A stretch of 64,000 bases of DNA, from positions 29,059,399-29,123,398 of the forward strand of contig CM046311.1 of NCBI GenBank assembly GCA_025267735.1, written 5' to 3'. This stretch comes from Mactra quadrangularis. Taxonomy: Eukaryota > Mollusca > Bivalvia > Venerida > Mactridae. Position numbers and translations under genes: made by a program. The number at the start of each line of letters is the position of its first letter. The stretch's first letter is position 1. The notes under the pieces are model-generated. The model saw nothing but the letters and a program-made list of their open reading frames with translations, was not told where the DNA came from and made no database searches. Positions 11,204 through 23,437 of the stretch are shown in pieces.

Positions 11204-12990
11204 CTGCAAATATATAGTTTTCATATTTAAGGATGTGTTAATTAATTTCAAGTTATTGCACAGATAGCTTACTTACACAATTTTCGAAAGATAGTTCCCA
11301 GTATTGGGCATACAATTGAGAACTTTTTACTACGGGACCGTTATACTGGTAATGCCTATATGTGACCAGGACTGTGAAAATGGGGCCAAATGAGTAAAAA
11401 TCACAATTTTAGTCTTTTACACTATTTGTAAGGTCTATCTTATAAGAGTATTCTGTGAAAATATTTTTGTTGACTATTGATTAGTTTTAAAGTTATAGGT
11501 TTTTATGTGGAGGCAGGTATATGCCAAATAACGTCGTTGACGTCATGAAAAAAATGCTGAAATCAGTGCTATATGTAATGGATGTCTTTTCTACAATGCT
11601 GGGTATATTTTGTCAGATGTTATGATTACCATTCTTAAATTGCAACATTGGTTTTAACACTTTTTACCAAGCAATTGAATTGACATTTATTGTACCATTT
11701 CCATAGCAACTTCTATTAATTTTCATCATGGAAATGTGTAGCAAGTACAGCATTTCTAATGATTTGGCTATTATTTTTCTGTTGCAAATTTTAATTTGCT
11801 AGCCTGTGAATGCCTTTGAATAACATAATTATGGACAGTATCAAATACCAACTGGAACTGGATTAGTACTAAGTAGGCCATAATGCAGATAAATATATAC
11901 AGAGATCTGCTGAATTCAATAGAACAAAGTCACTGATTATTTCTGCAGAAATGTTCAATAACCAGAATAATAACTCTTTCTTCTGCTCTCAGTTGAAATT
12001 AATTCCATTAAAAGACAATAGAATAGTCAGTCACCAATTATGATCTTGCTCAATGACTGTTGAAGTGATAACATAGTATCTCCTGACTAACATTATGGAA
12101 ACATAAAAAGACAAAACGAAATTCAAGGGCAATTAAACTATTTATTCCATTTAATTACTTTTCAGTTATTTTTGTTGCACAATATGATAGAAAAAGGTGA
12201 ATGTTACAAAGGAAAGTTGATGTCCTTTGAATTATTTTACTCGCTGTCATAGAAATAATGAAAATCTCTAATTAAAGGCAAATGCCTTATCATGTATAAA
12301 TTAACTACATGTATTTTTGTATGATATACTATAATATAAAATGAATCTGGTTAACACATAGACTTTTCTTTAGAATATCAAGTTAACACAAGAAATTGTC
12401 TTCATAATATCAGATTGATGCACAAAATTGTCTTTAGAATTAGAATATCAGTTCTGAATATTACTTCTATAAATACAACTGTCTCAGCATTACTGTTCTT
12501 CAATCTGAAAAGATTAAAGCAAACTTACACAGACTTAAAACTGAAAAATCTAACTACAGATAGCAATGCATGTTTTGAATTTCAAAGATTTATTTGTATA
12601 ATTGCCATTTTAAACTTATCAAGCAGTAGCTATGATGTTAGAAATATAAAGTCTATTTGGTGATAATCACGGTAGCTTACACTAGCCAATCGGCTGACGA
12701 TTGACAGTCCTGCTCCATGTTTCTTAGTTATTTTTTAACAACCAAGGCAATCTAGCCATTATTTTCAATGAGACATTATAAAATTGAGTCATAAACATAT
12801 TCAAGCATACACACTTAAACCTATATTTGTTGCCAGGTCTGGAGGGCTTTGCCAATTGATCACCTAACAAAGGGGGAATTTCTACTTTAACCCATTTAAT
12901 TGGCCTACAAGTTGACAAAAGGTGTCTTCGCCCCTGAATTAAAAGTTAAAGTGCAGTTTAAAGACTGCTTCCATATACATGTTACAATAC
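11204..12990. other. intron 3 of the Myb-like gene, anonymous
   Basis: AT-rich 1.8-kb stretch between exon 4 (11203) and exon 3 (12991), with donor GTATTG at 12990-12985 and acceptor TTTGCAG ending at 11204. No further transposon end or gene was recognised. Confidence 0.5.
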
Positions 12991-13623
12991 CTGATTTTGA
13001 GGCTGTTGTGCTGATTTCTGTTGCTCGGCCTTCGACTTAACGTCATGCAGGACCTGTTTGATGCGCTGCTCCGCTTCCCTCCGCAATGAACCCGACAACG
13101 GCTTAAGTTTGGTCTCGACGTACAGAAAAAAGGAACCTGCACCATTGGTAGACTTCGAAGAAGCGGTCTTCTGAGCTATGAACACCTTAAGCATGTTCTC
13201 TGTAAATATACGTACTACAGTTCAATGCACGATTATTATAATTTATTTGTGTTTTATTGTTAGTCCATTCGTACTTGTAAATAATGTGTTCTGTCGTTGG
13301 AAATAACAGTGTAAGTTTTTACCTGGACAAGTAAATTGATGAATTGATGATTGTTACTACTAGTGGATACGACTTATTGTTACAACGTTTGTATTAAACC
13401 ATGTTTCCAAAGCTAGTTGTTGACAGACGTGCAGGACAACATTACAAATTACAAGGGCAAAATAGTATCTGAAGGATTATTTGTAACGGATCAAGTTTTG
13501 ATAGATACCAAAAATGATTAATTAAGACACATACCTAGTGTTCCAGTATTGTCACGTGAATGAGATAACGACCTTTTAGGAGACGATGGGCTTGTTATAC
13601 TGGGGGCAGGAGAATCGCCCTCT

Positions 13624-16600
13624 CAGCCGTTCTCCAGAAATCGTTACCATTTTGAAAAATACGTGTCTCCAGGTTATATACGACTATATACACAACGTGA
13701 AGCAACACTTATGGTTTTAATCATTTGGAAATGTTAACTTAGATTGTTGTTGCTAAAGTGATACAAAAGAAACGTTGAAAACTTGCACCTTTTGGCAAAA
13801 GTTTGCTAAGCAAAAACTTCAATAAGAAGAAAAAGGCCGTGTCTCCAGCTCTATTTTTAATATTTGCTTTGAAAAATAATAAATCTAAGGTTTGTTATTG
13901 CTTGTAATATGTATTTATTTTCCATATATGGGTAGTGAATTGTATGATTTTTAAAGATAATCTACTGATACGAATATGAAATTCTAAGATTTTCTACTTT
14001 TTAGGGTTGTCTCCAAAACAGTACTATGTTACCGTAACTATTTTTGCATGGTTAAATTACTTTCCAAAAGGTGTTGTTCTTAATTGTTAAACCGTTTACT
14101 AATACTACAATGAGTCAAATATCGTGAGAAACAAAGTTTGAATCTTATCTGTCCTAAGGAGAATGAACAAATTAACCCCAAACTCAAATTTTTAAATGTC
14201 GCATTTAAGAAACTATGCTTCCATAACGAGCGTAGCACAGTTGCTAGCGACAATATAGGTGTTTTTACATTGAATTGTTGTTTGCCACTGCACATTGGTG
14301 TGATCAAGTGCAAGTAACGCGTACATGTATGGTTACTTCTATTTTTATTGAGGGAAACTTAAACGGAACACAGGGATTCCGTAACGACTATTCTCCGTAA
14401 CAAGTATTTGACATGCTATATGATATAATTTATGGAAGAAACAAGCTGTTTTTGTTTTCCATATTCCTCTTTTGATCATTTGATCATGTTAAACAGCCGT
14501 TTCGCGTTAAGTTAAGCAATTGCAAAAATATCATGTCACATAGTAATTTTACTAAGAATATAGCATGGTTTATTACCAAATTTGTCCTTTACCTAGGAGA
14601 CATATGTCTTTACCGAAAACATATACATTTATAAACATAACCATTACCAGATGATAATTTTACTCAGCGGGAATGTTGCATAATCATCAAAATACCTTGT
14701 CCCACTGTTTGGGTCAATTGATATTCAGATTTATTGTCGCCCTATTCTGCTCAAGGAATGAGAATTCTGACTTTCATCATAAAGCATACACATAGGCCAA
14801 ACAACTGCAATAGTTTGAACTTCCACAACTTACATCATGAAAATATTTACGCATTGACTTCGCTGTCCCACAAATTCACGTGAATTACGTTACCATTTTC
14901 CACAGGCTTGCTGGCATGATGTTCATTGCATTATATATATGTATTTATCTTCTGGGAACTACTCAATGTATGTGGCACACAATTGACAAATGAGATTGGT
15001 TGTTAATTAATTGTATAATCCACACATCTCCTCAGAACGGTATTCACTCAATAAAACCTAGGTTTAGTGAATTACGTTACTAGCTGTTTTCATACACACT
15101 AACATTACCTATATCCACTTACTAAATTCCATCTAAACTACCCTCTTATAACTTAAGTAATAACCAAATGAATTAACATTGCCTTGATGCAATTAAATAA
15201 ACAGCCCAATAAACAATTGATTCGTGAATTACGTTATTGTGAATTACGTTACCGCAAATATCAGTTAGTCGCCGAAATTAGGACCCAGGGTCAATTATAA
15301 CCGGTTAAATTTACAGCAACACCTAAGAACGTTGAGGTGTCAATATTTTGAAAGTTTTTGAAGAAGGAAATTGCATAAGTAAGAGACTTTTACGAATATT
15401 TTATGATGAATGTGAGTCATGTATGTTTCTTAAATTGTTTGATCATACAAGTGCATAATAGATAAATCAGTTTTGTATCAGTTGTTTTTTCTGGGGCATT
15501 ATTTTAGTTACACAGTAACAATTATTTTGTATTGTTCATATGTCCATGCTAGACACACATTTTAAATGGTAACGTAATTCACAGAGCGGTAACGTAATTC
15601 ACAATCCCTCTAATTTTGTTTGGCCAGTGGGTAAAAGCAATGTTTAGATGCAAAACGCATAGAGAGATTGAAGAAAGCCAAAATATGGCTAAAGCTGCTT
15701 GAAAAGAGAAAATTAATTGAATTAAAACTTTAAAACATTTTAAAAACTATTAACCAATATAGGTCCAAATATATTTAGAATGAGACAAAAATGTATACGA
15801 TTATGGACCCATACAATATATAAAAGCAAAGACCAAAGGAGGCGCATGACGATAAAAGGCAAAGTTGCAGATCGTTGTAACACTAATCTAAATGTAGCGA
15901 TAATTGATTATAAGGCAGATGGATTATGCGATTTAATTAAAATGGTTGCAGTGCACAATTCCTTTTATGTAGAGAAGGAGATATTCTGACATGGTAGTAA
16001 ACATGAAGTTCACAGGGAGAACGGGTAGCTGGAAAACTACATGTTCTGTGAAGAAGGCAGACAAGAAGATAGAGAATCTAGAGGTTAAATTGTCCGTGCT
16101 ACAGTTCGAATTTATCAACACTTGACGCAAGAGACAACCAGTGGTGCAAACTTGTGGGCATACATACTGTGGGCTAAGATACTGTTATGTATATTATATG
16201 TATAAGAACGTTGGTAATAATTACAATAATAATTACATGTAGGCAATAAAATATGTTATATCTAAATTGGTGATTATGTGGAGAGAGAAAACAATGCACT
16301 TGTCTTTACAATAAGAAGTTACATCATCGTTACTCGACGCTGACGTCGGAATGCTTTAAGTTCAATATACAAGAAGTGTTGAAACATGTTACATGTAAAC
16401 TTATTTTTCATGCATCAAATATATTTTTTAAAGCTTCAAATCAATCTTGACAAGGAGTATTGAGTGATGTTCTTTTACGTTTAGTCCCATGAAACAGAAA
16501 TAAATCATGTATAAACTGCAGGCTTCCAATTATGCCTCGTATGTAAAATATGAAAATATTTCATATAACAGAAAATATGCCCCTCCATTTAAATCATTGT

Positions 16601-19600
16601 TAACAGTTTGGAAAATTGTGTTTGCAAACTCGTTAACTAATAATAAATTATACATAATGACCAATAAGTTAGTTTTCATCATTGGCAGAACAAGGATTTT
16701 TCTATTGTTAAATTAAGTTAGAGTGTCAGCAATATAGAACATTTTCAAACATGAAAGAAGTTTTGTACAAATATATTGTGAATTACGTTACCGTTCTTTT
16801 CTTAAATTAGCGACATTATGGTTCTCCATGATATGTCCTTTTACAGCTTTATCAAGTATTTACTACGTATTCAGTGTTGTAGACATTTATTTGTTATCAC
16901 AGCTTGCGTATTAATCATTTTGCAATGTATTTTAAAAGGCATTTGAAATTTTATAAAACTGCGTATGTCGTACAAAGGTTTCAATTATATAAAAGTCCGA
17001 AGTCATCCAATCTACTGCTTAAAATCTAAAAATTAGCACAAATGAACTATACACTAAAGAGATTTTTCCATTTTATATCTCTAGTTAACAGTATTTACTT
17101 TTACAGATTCTCGCCATATAAAATAAAATTTATGTGAATTACGTTACCATTAGTACATATAAATACACACTATTGTACTACACTATCCTTTCAATATTTT
17201 GACACCGTAGTTTGAATACTTTTAGGAAAGGGTATGACATTTTGTATCGATATTTCAATGTTAAAGTATGTCATGCTTATCATTATCTATACTTTTTGAC
17301 AGGGAAAGGACTTTTTCTAAAAGAAAAAAGCCAATAAAATAGTCTATAATCTATTTGTTTCGTCCTTATTATGTTTGATATACATATTTGTTCTTGTTAT
17401 GCGTTGGTTGTTTGATAGGTAGAAATGATCAATGAATTGAAAAAAACTCATCATCGGTGTCACACATGGTTTGTATTTTAATTTTAGACATTGTTAATAA
17501 TTGATTCACTACAGTAACGTAATTCGCGGATAAGAATTACCAGGTAAAACTCATCACAAATATTTACTTATTAACGAACTTGTTATTAAAAAACTTCTGA
17601 TTTTAAGTCCGTGAAAGGTTGAAGTTTACATTTTTAAACAAACTTTTTGAGTGCTGCAACATAAATTTCATGTGACATATTTTCTCAATAATTGCTTAAC
17701 TTAACGCAAAACGGCTGTAAAAGCAAAATTATGCCTTAGCACTAACAATTACGATTTATGTGTAAGAAAACATATTTTAGTGCAGTTACAGGATGAAGGA
17801 TTAATTTGAAATCTGTGTAATGGATGACTGTCATAGTATTAATATTACAATTATTAATACATTCGTTGACATATTTCTTTAAGTGGAAAGAAAAAATGTT
17901 TATGTCTCTTTAATTGAGAATGCAAATTCATTTCGTTACGGAGTATAGAGGGCTTGTTACGGAACATAGATTGTAATAATAACGATTTGTGCGATCATTG
18001 AATTAAATTGAATGCATTTAACATTATCACAGTACTTTTACTACGTAAACAGACTAACTGAACGTTTTCCAGTCTTATATGATGAAAATTGATGAAAATA
18101 GTTGCGTCCGTGGAGATTTTCATATTTGACACACCTGTATGCGTTTCAAATTTGTAACAAAACAATATTTGTGTAACTAATTTATTCAAAATTATGGTCA
18201 TAACATCAATAAAGAATATTTTACAAATTGGCAATGTCTAAATCGAATTAACAATGATTCTTAAACATTAAAACAATGACCTAAAAAATCAGCATGTCTA
18301 AAGATTTGAGAATGTTAATATCATTCAAAAGTTTCATTTTATCCTGTGCGTTATCAGTTGAAATTTCAAGTTATTGCTTCGAAAAAATGTCTTCACCACT
18401 GATGACCAATATCAACATGAGCACCCATCAGAGACGTTACACAAAGACAATTTTAAACGTCTCTTGCACCTACGACACATATATTAAAAAATCCGTATTC
18501 AACAGCTAGGAATTTCGAAACGCATAAAATATGATGGAATATCTCATCAAATTTCTTTAAAGACCACATCTGCTAAGCTAACCTTAGATATCATACTATT
18601 TATTATTATTTAATGATTTTCTTACTTTATTAACTTTTATCATGGGGTAAAAAACAAGTAATTACTTTAATAAGTGATTGCAGTATTTTAATGAAAATAA
18701 AATATATTACAAAATAAATTTAGCAATACCAAAGTGTTTGCCAGTTCAATTTTCAAAAATACTTTGTAAATACACATATGACAAAACAGTTTCCTTTCAT
18801 TTTAGGTATATATCAAATGCAATGTTTGACCAAAGTTAAATTTAAGCTAAACTATGCATAAAATTTTAAAAAAATGTTTCTGGATTTGATTTCATACCAA
18901 AATGTGATTGTTGATATAGAAATGTTTCTCACTAGTTTTAGTCCGGTCGCGTCCTTGAGTTTTAATTCGCCCGGATTTAAAATTACCCATTTTACTGCAT
19001 AATAGTTATTTGGCCTACACGGTCACCAAAAATTATTATGTCAAACCCAAACGAATGGGTTGTCAATATAATCATTTCCCATCGTGGTGCTTAGCATATG
19101 TTCCGTAACGCCGCTTAGCTTAGTAATTTTTCGCAAATAGCAAATTTATTGACTATTTATAATGTTCATCACGATCAGTGCCGTATATTTCATATATCTA
19201 CATGGTATACACACTAGAACATATCAGTAAAAGTGCATTTTAGTTAGGTTAATACCATCATACTTACTTCATATGTCTCATTTGTTATATTCAAAGCTCA
19301 GTTTTATTGTAATTTTGTAATATGGCAACACTTAAACTTAAATTTTGTTAAAAACATAAGGAAATACTCTGTGCTGTTAATAAATCATACTTTTGTATTG
19401 TTTAATCGATATTAAAATGCAGTTTTGTTCGAGTTGGCAAGACCTTCTAATTTTTACTATGTTCCGTAACTCCATGGCACATCAAATTTGTCATTATGTA
19501 TGAGCAAACAGTGTCATGTTTCAAACTAATTTACATTTTATTTTGTGCCTTATATGTTGTAGTTTTCATCAATTTGGAAAAGAATGGTCCACATGTCTGT

Positions 19601-20029
19601 ATGTGACAAATACACATGTTGACATAATTGTGTTACGTTATCTTATCTTAACAACAAAAAATAATGATGACTTCTTCATGCGCTTTTCTGACAATCATGT
19701 ATATATTACGAAGTAGTTTGCTTAAATTTGTTTCACTACTCACCATTGAATGATATTCCATACTTACATGGACAGAAATGCAGACTTGCATTTTAAAACT
19801 AGGTATCTACTACTTGAGCTCGTGATTCTATGCTCCGTAACGTAGGAGTTGACGAATACTTTTTGAACTCGTACATCTTTCTCAGTCTTAGAATGGTGTG
19901 CATTATATTTTTGTTTCGAGACCATGAAGGTTTGAATTTTGCAATTATGTTAAAAAATAAAGGTTTACTGTAAGTTCATTTTTCGACATTTCACTTTTCA
20001 AAATGGTAACGATTTCTGGAGAACGGCTG
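13624..20029. mobile_element. 6.4-kb element with motif array, no recognised coding capacity
   Basis: The left end CAGCCGTTCTCCAGAAATCG (13624) is mirrored by CGATTTCTGGAGAACGGCTG ending at 20029; the inverted match runs on through the adjoining TTACCATTTTGAAAA. Both sides are flanked by CCTCT (13619-13623 and 20030-20034), an apparent 5-bp target duplication. It sits in exon 2 of the Harbinger Myb-like gene: removing it with one CCTCT rejoins STNTE to GDSPAPSITSPSSP in one frame, independent support for the boundaries. The interior has no credible protein gene. It carries many TCCGTAAC and GTGAATTACGTTACC motifs. A related right end lies at 62440-62718. No superfamily is assigned; CAG...CTG ends with 5-bp duplication would fit some hAT subgroups but are not diagnostic. 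Confidence 0.88.
14029..19842. repeat. dispersed GTTAC-centred motif array
   Basis: GTGAATTACGTTACC or a close variant occurs forward near 14880, 15067, 15224, 15238, 16778 and 17133, and reverse-complemented near 15566, 15586 and 17512. Outside this inner zone a shorter TCCGTAAC motif occurs near 14378, 14394, 19102, 19462 and 19833, and reversed near 17933 and 17954. Two motif pairs are only 14-20 bp apart. The spacing suggests protein-binding sites belonging to the 6.4-kb element. Confidence 0.75.
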
Positions 20030-20441
20030 CCTCTGTGTTAGTGGATTGCTGAGACGTCAAGGAGGCGTTTGATGTGGGAATCTTTGACTTGAAACTGACG
20101 ACATTTCTGCGTTGAACGTCATCAATATGTGGAACCAAGAACTAGAAAATTATCCCACACCCACTGGTCCGTCGCACTAAACACCTCGTCCCTCAGGCCA
20201 GACTTCTTTGATGCCTTTTTCAGCCTGTAGCAAAAATAAAACACAATTAGGTTAACTGAAAATAAACATTCGCCAAAAACATTTAAATCATAAAGCGTTT
20301 TATCATATACATAAGCGTTTTTAACATATGCATTTAACTACTGTAAAACGTTACCTTCCCATTTTTGTCCTCTGGCTGTTATACCAAGTTTTCAGTTCAA
20401 GCGCACTTGTCCCCATTTTATCAGCCTGTTGCTGCCACATA

Positions 20442-21294
20442 TGGTGGCTGATTTATGCCATGTCGCATTGTTGTCCCGCGGGGCGCCACACGAAAACACG
20501 AAAGTACGACAAAATGGTCTTTTTGTCGTATCATCGTCCCGCGAGGCGCCATGCAAAAACACAATCATACGACATTTTAATCATTTGTCGTGTTTTCGCC
20601 TGTGAAAGCACAATGTAACACTGTATTTTTACGACAAAACTTTTACAAAGATACGACACATTTTCGTGTCGTGTTATTGCCTTTATTTTGTCGTATCTTT
20701 GTGTTTTCGTCTCACAACCCGCGGGACGATGATACGACGAACAGACATTTGTCGTATGATTGTGTTTTCGTGTGGCGCCTCGCGGGACAAAGATACGACA
20801 GATTAGATCTGTCGTATAATTGTATTTTCGCTCCTTCGCCTTCCGCTCACACATGCGCAGAAGACTATTGAAGATGTACGCATGTGTGAGCGGAAGGCGA
20901 AAGAGCGAAAATACAATTATACGACAGATCTAATCTGTCGTATCTTTGTCCCGCGAGGCGCCACACGAAAACACAATTATACGACAAATGTCTGTTTGTC
21001 GTATCATCGTCCCGCGGGTTGTGAGACGAAAACACAAAGATACGACAAAATAAAGGCAATAACACGACACGAAAATGTGTCGTATCTTTGTAAAATTATT
21101 GTCGTAAAAATACATTGTTGCACTGTGCTTTCACAGGCGAAAACACGACAAATGATTAAAATGTCGTATGATTGTGTTTTTGCATGGCGCCTCGCGGGAC
21201 GATGATACGACAAAAAGACCATTTTGTCGTACTTTCGTGTTTTCGTGTGGCGCCCCGCGGGACAACAATGCGACATGGCATAAATCAGCCACCA
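20442..21294. mobile_element. 0.85-kb foldback element at a TA site
   Basis: Two arms of about 416 bp (20442-20857 and 20879-21294) are almost perfect reverse complements around a 21-nt centre. Ends read TGGTGGCTGATTTATGCC and its complement, flanked by TA on both sides. Each arm is built from shorter palindromic blocks with TGTCGTAT / ATACGACA and the GC-rich CCCGCGGGGCGCC. It lies in exon 1 of the Harbinger Myb-like gene. Open frames occur on both strands of both arms (for example 107 codons at 20882-21205 and its mirror) but follow from the palindrome and are not genes. TA flanks fit a Tc1/mariner-mobilised element; the mobilising enzyme is unknown. Confidence 0.9.
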
Positions 21295-21629
21295 TAGCCA
21301 CAAGCTTTCATTGAGCTGCAGTTTTTATAGTCTTCCCTTTTTGTATATATGGAAGGGTTAGCTTTGAGAAAATCTAAAATTTCCTCTTTTTGCTGGTCAG
21401 TGTATGTTGTAGTTGTTCTGGGAAATTTCTTCTTCTTTGGAGCATCATCCTGGGGCGATGGGGTTTCAACCGGAGCATCTTCAATTTCTTCCGGTTGTGG
21501 AGGTAGGGGAGAGGTGGTGGCGGATGAACATCAATCACAACAGTTCTTGAAGTTTTGGAACATTTTCGTTTCGCTGGCATGATTAAACTGCTAGAGTACC
21601 AGTAGATAAAGCTGTTATGTATATGCAGC

Positions 21630-22110
21630 TTGCGTGGAAATCGTGGCTATCGTGAGGAAACGTGTTGGAGCGTGTCAGAGCGTTTCAGAACGTGAACGAC
21701 AATCGGGGATACCGTAGGAGAGCGTGACGCTACGTGGAGCAATAAATGATAGAAAAGTGTATATCGTAACAGATCGTGGTAGATCGTAGCAGAGCATGGA
21801 GCTATCGTGCGACGTCGCAGCGACGCGGGATGAAAAAATGTGTCCACGCTGGTCCCGATCTGTTGCGATTGTACTCCACGTTCTGTCACGCTTCGGTACA
21901 TTCCGTTACATTTTGTTACGAAGGCCACGCTCTGTCACGATTAGAAAATGAATAGGGGCAATCGCGGTGAAATTTAAGTTTGATTTAAAATCTGTCCCGA
22001 TGCCCACGATGTCCCCAAATCAACCTCGTTCCGTTACGCTCCCCCACGATCACCCCGATTCGATTCCACGCTCTGTTCCGTTCACCACGATGCTCTGGAA
22101 TCGGGGACAT
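21630..22110. repeat. right subterminal motif cluster of Harbinger element
   Basis: Dense variants of GTGACAGAGCGTGG, CGTAACAGATCGTGG, AATCGTGG and CGGGGA, mirroring the 8775-8990 cluster. It lies upstream of the Myb-like start codon at 21580. Confidence 0.65.
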
Positions 22111-22145
22111 CGTGGTAATCGTGGCCAGATGTAATCCTAGCATTA

Positions 22146-22590
22146 CCAATGTTTCTGGAAATTGTTTACTAATGAAATACAGATATTGTAAATATGTATA
22201 TTCATGTGTGGATCGTTGTGTCCGTATAAAAAATAAAATTATATGCATATAGGCGTTGGAAATTTTTATGAGAATACATATTATAGAGCAAGCAGACTTT
22301 AGTTTCACTTCACATGTAATAAATCCTTCATCTCGATGTAACTGTATACCTGTATTAATTTTAAACATTTCTTTATGTACTATTTGATAAAATTGCATGA
22401 ATTTATCGTAATATATACCCGTAACCAAATGTTCAATATAAAATCAAACTAAAGACACCAGAAAAAATAACGATGATTAGGAACATGGTCGTACCATGGT
22501 TCTTCCAAAGATCAAAGATATATCATCGAAGCTTACAAGTTATATACGACCGTTTGAAAAAAAGGGGACGTTATGGTGTTGTCCGCCTCC
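22146..22590. other. anonymous non-coding stretch
   Basis: Sequence between the Harbinger right end and the AGGTCA-type tandem repeat. No gene or repeat end recognised. Confidence 0.4.
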
Positions 22591-23350
22591 AGAAAGGGTG
22601 TACCTAGTTTCCCAATTTTCATGTATGGATAGTCCCTTGGTAGACAAAGTGTCCTATTGGTTTTGAGATCCCATGATCAAAGGTCAAGGTCACTGGGACT
22701 TATAGTAGGATAATCTTGTCCAAACAATAATTCAACAATGCCTGTACCCAGGTTTACCAAATTTCATTTTAGAGTAGCCAATGTGTCAATGAAGTGCCCA
22801 GTGATGTGGAACCACTTTACCTAGGTTCCCCAAATTTTATATGTTGATAGCCCTTGGGTAGAAAATGTTACGTTGTGATTTTGAGACCCCAGGGTCAAAT
22901 GTCAATGTCACTGGGACTAAATTTATATGTAAACATTGTCCGGACAAGAACTCAACAATAACTGTACCTAGGTTCATCAAATTTTATGTAAGGGTAGCCT
23001 TTATGTCAAGCATATACCCCTTTGGTTTTGAAGCCCCTGGGTTAAAGGTCATAGTCGCAAGGACATCATAAGGAAAAACCTTATCTAGACAATAACTCAA
23101 CAACCACTTCATCTAGGTTCACCAAATGTATGTATGGATACTTCTTGGGTCAAGGATGTGCCCTTTTGGTTCTGAGGTCCCAGGGTCTAGGTCACTGGAA
23201 GTTCATATGGGAAAACTTTGTGCCGGTAATAACTCAACCATGAATGTACCTAGGTTCTCAAAATCTTTGCTTTGTATAGCCCTCCTCTAAGAATGTGAGC
23301 TATTCTGAGGTCCTGGGGTTATTTATCAAGGTAACAGGGACTTCATATGA
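22590..23350. repeat. ~145-bp AGGTCA-containing tandem repeat, 5-6 diverged units
   Basis: Each unit carries TACCTAGGTTC-ACCAAATTT, GGATAGCCCTTGGG, TTTTGAGGTCCCAGGGTC and AGGTCAAGGTCACTGGGAC. The TACCTAGGTT landmark recurs near 22599, 22743, 22821, 22965, 23112 and 23247, the AGGTCACTGG landmark near 22691, 22907, 23050, 23190 and 23328. The first unit keeps AAGGTCAAGGTCA, which resembles nuclear-receptor half-sites; functional relevance is not shown. Confidence 0.75.
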
Positions 23351-23437
23351 GACAGAACACAGCATGGACTGCACTCGGGGGTATAATGCCCTGCCAAGCA
23401 GAGCTCTTGTTACAGTCTGGTATGCTAAAATTGTAAC

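Larger units (their letters stand above)
10913..21580 (-). pseudogene. Harbinger Myb/SANT-like accessory protein, decayed and interrupted
   Basis: Exon 1 runs from ATG at 21580 to a donor at 20355/20354; it starts MPAKRKCSKTSRT and encodes, after a frameshift, an acidic/proline stretch, KKKKFPRTTTTYTDQQ and a Myb/MADF-like helix (EEILDFLKANPSIYTKREDY). The foldback at 20442-21294 splits it; beyond lie WQQQADKMG and LKTWYNSQRTKMGR, again with a frame change. Exon 2 begins at 20224 (LKKASKKSG), is split by the 6.4-kb element and ends at 13535. Exon 3 (13199-12991) holds the helical SLRREAEQRIKQVLHDVKSK. Exon 4 (11203-10913) has an in-frame TAG near its start and ends DVENDD. In this superfamily the Myb-like partner binds DNA and helps the transposase reach the nucleus; this copy cannot work. 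Confidence 0.85.
8732..22142. mobile_element. PIF/Harbinger element, 13.4 kb with nested insertions
   Basis: The left terminus TGCTAGGTTTATATCTGGCC (8732) is mirrored by GGCCAGATGTAATCCTAGCA ending at 22142. Both are flanked by TTA (8729-8731 and 22143-22145), the 3-bp target duplication typical of PIF/Harbinger. Inside, a HARBI1-type transposase reads rightwards (9029-10396) and a Myb/SANT-like gene reads leftwards (21580-10913), the usual two-gene convergent plan. Subterminal zones at both ends hold many CACGTTCTGTTACG-like motifs. Removing the 6406-bp insert (13624-20029, plus one CCTCT) and the 853-bp foldback (20442-21294, plus one TA) leaves about 6.1 kb, still long for the superfamily because of long introns. 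Confidence 0.93.

Noticed and set aside
20531..21205. Two ~107-codon frames with the same protein on opposite strands
   Set aside because: They lie in the two arms of the foldback element; their similarity follows from the palindrome, and there is no domain or codon-usage support.
21985..22428. 147-codon minus frame next to the Harbinger right end
   Set aside because: It begins in the anonymous flank and runs into the motif-rich Harbinger terminus; no domain.
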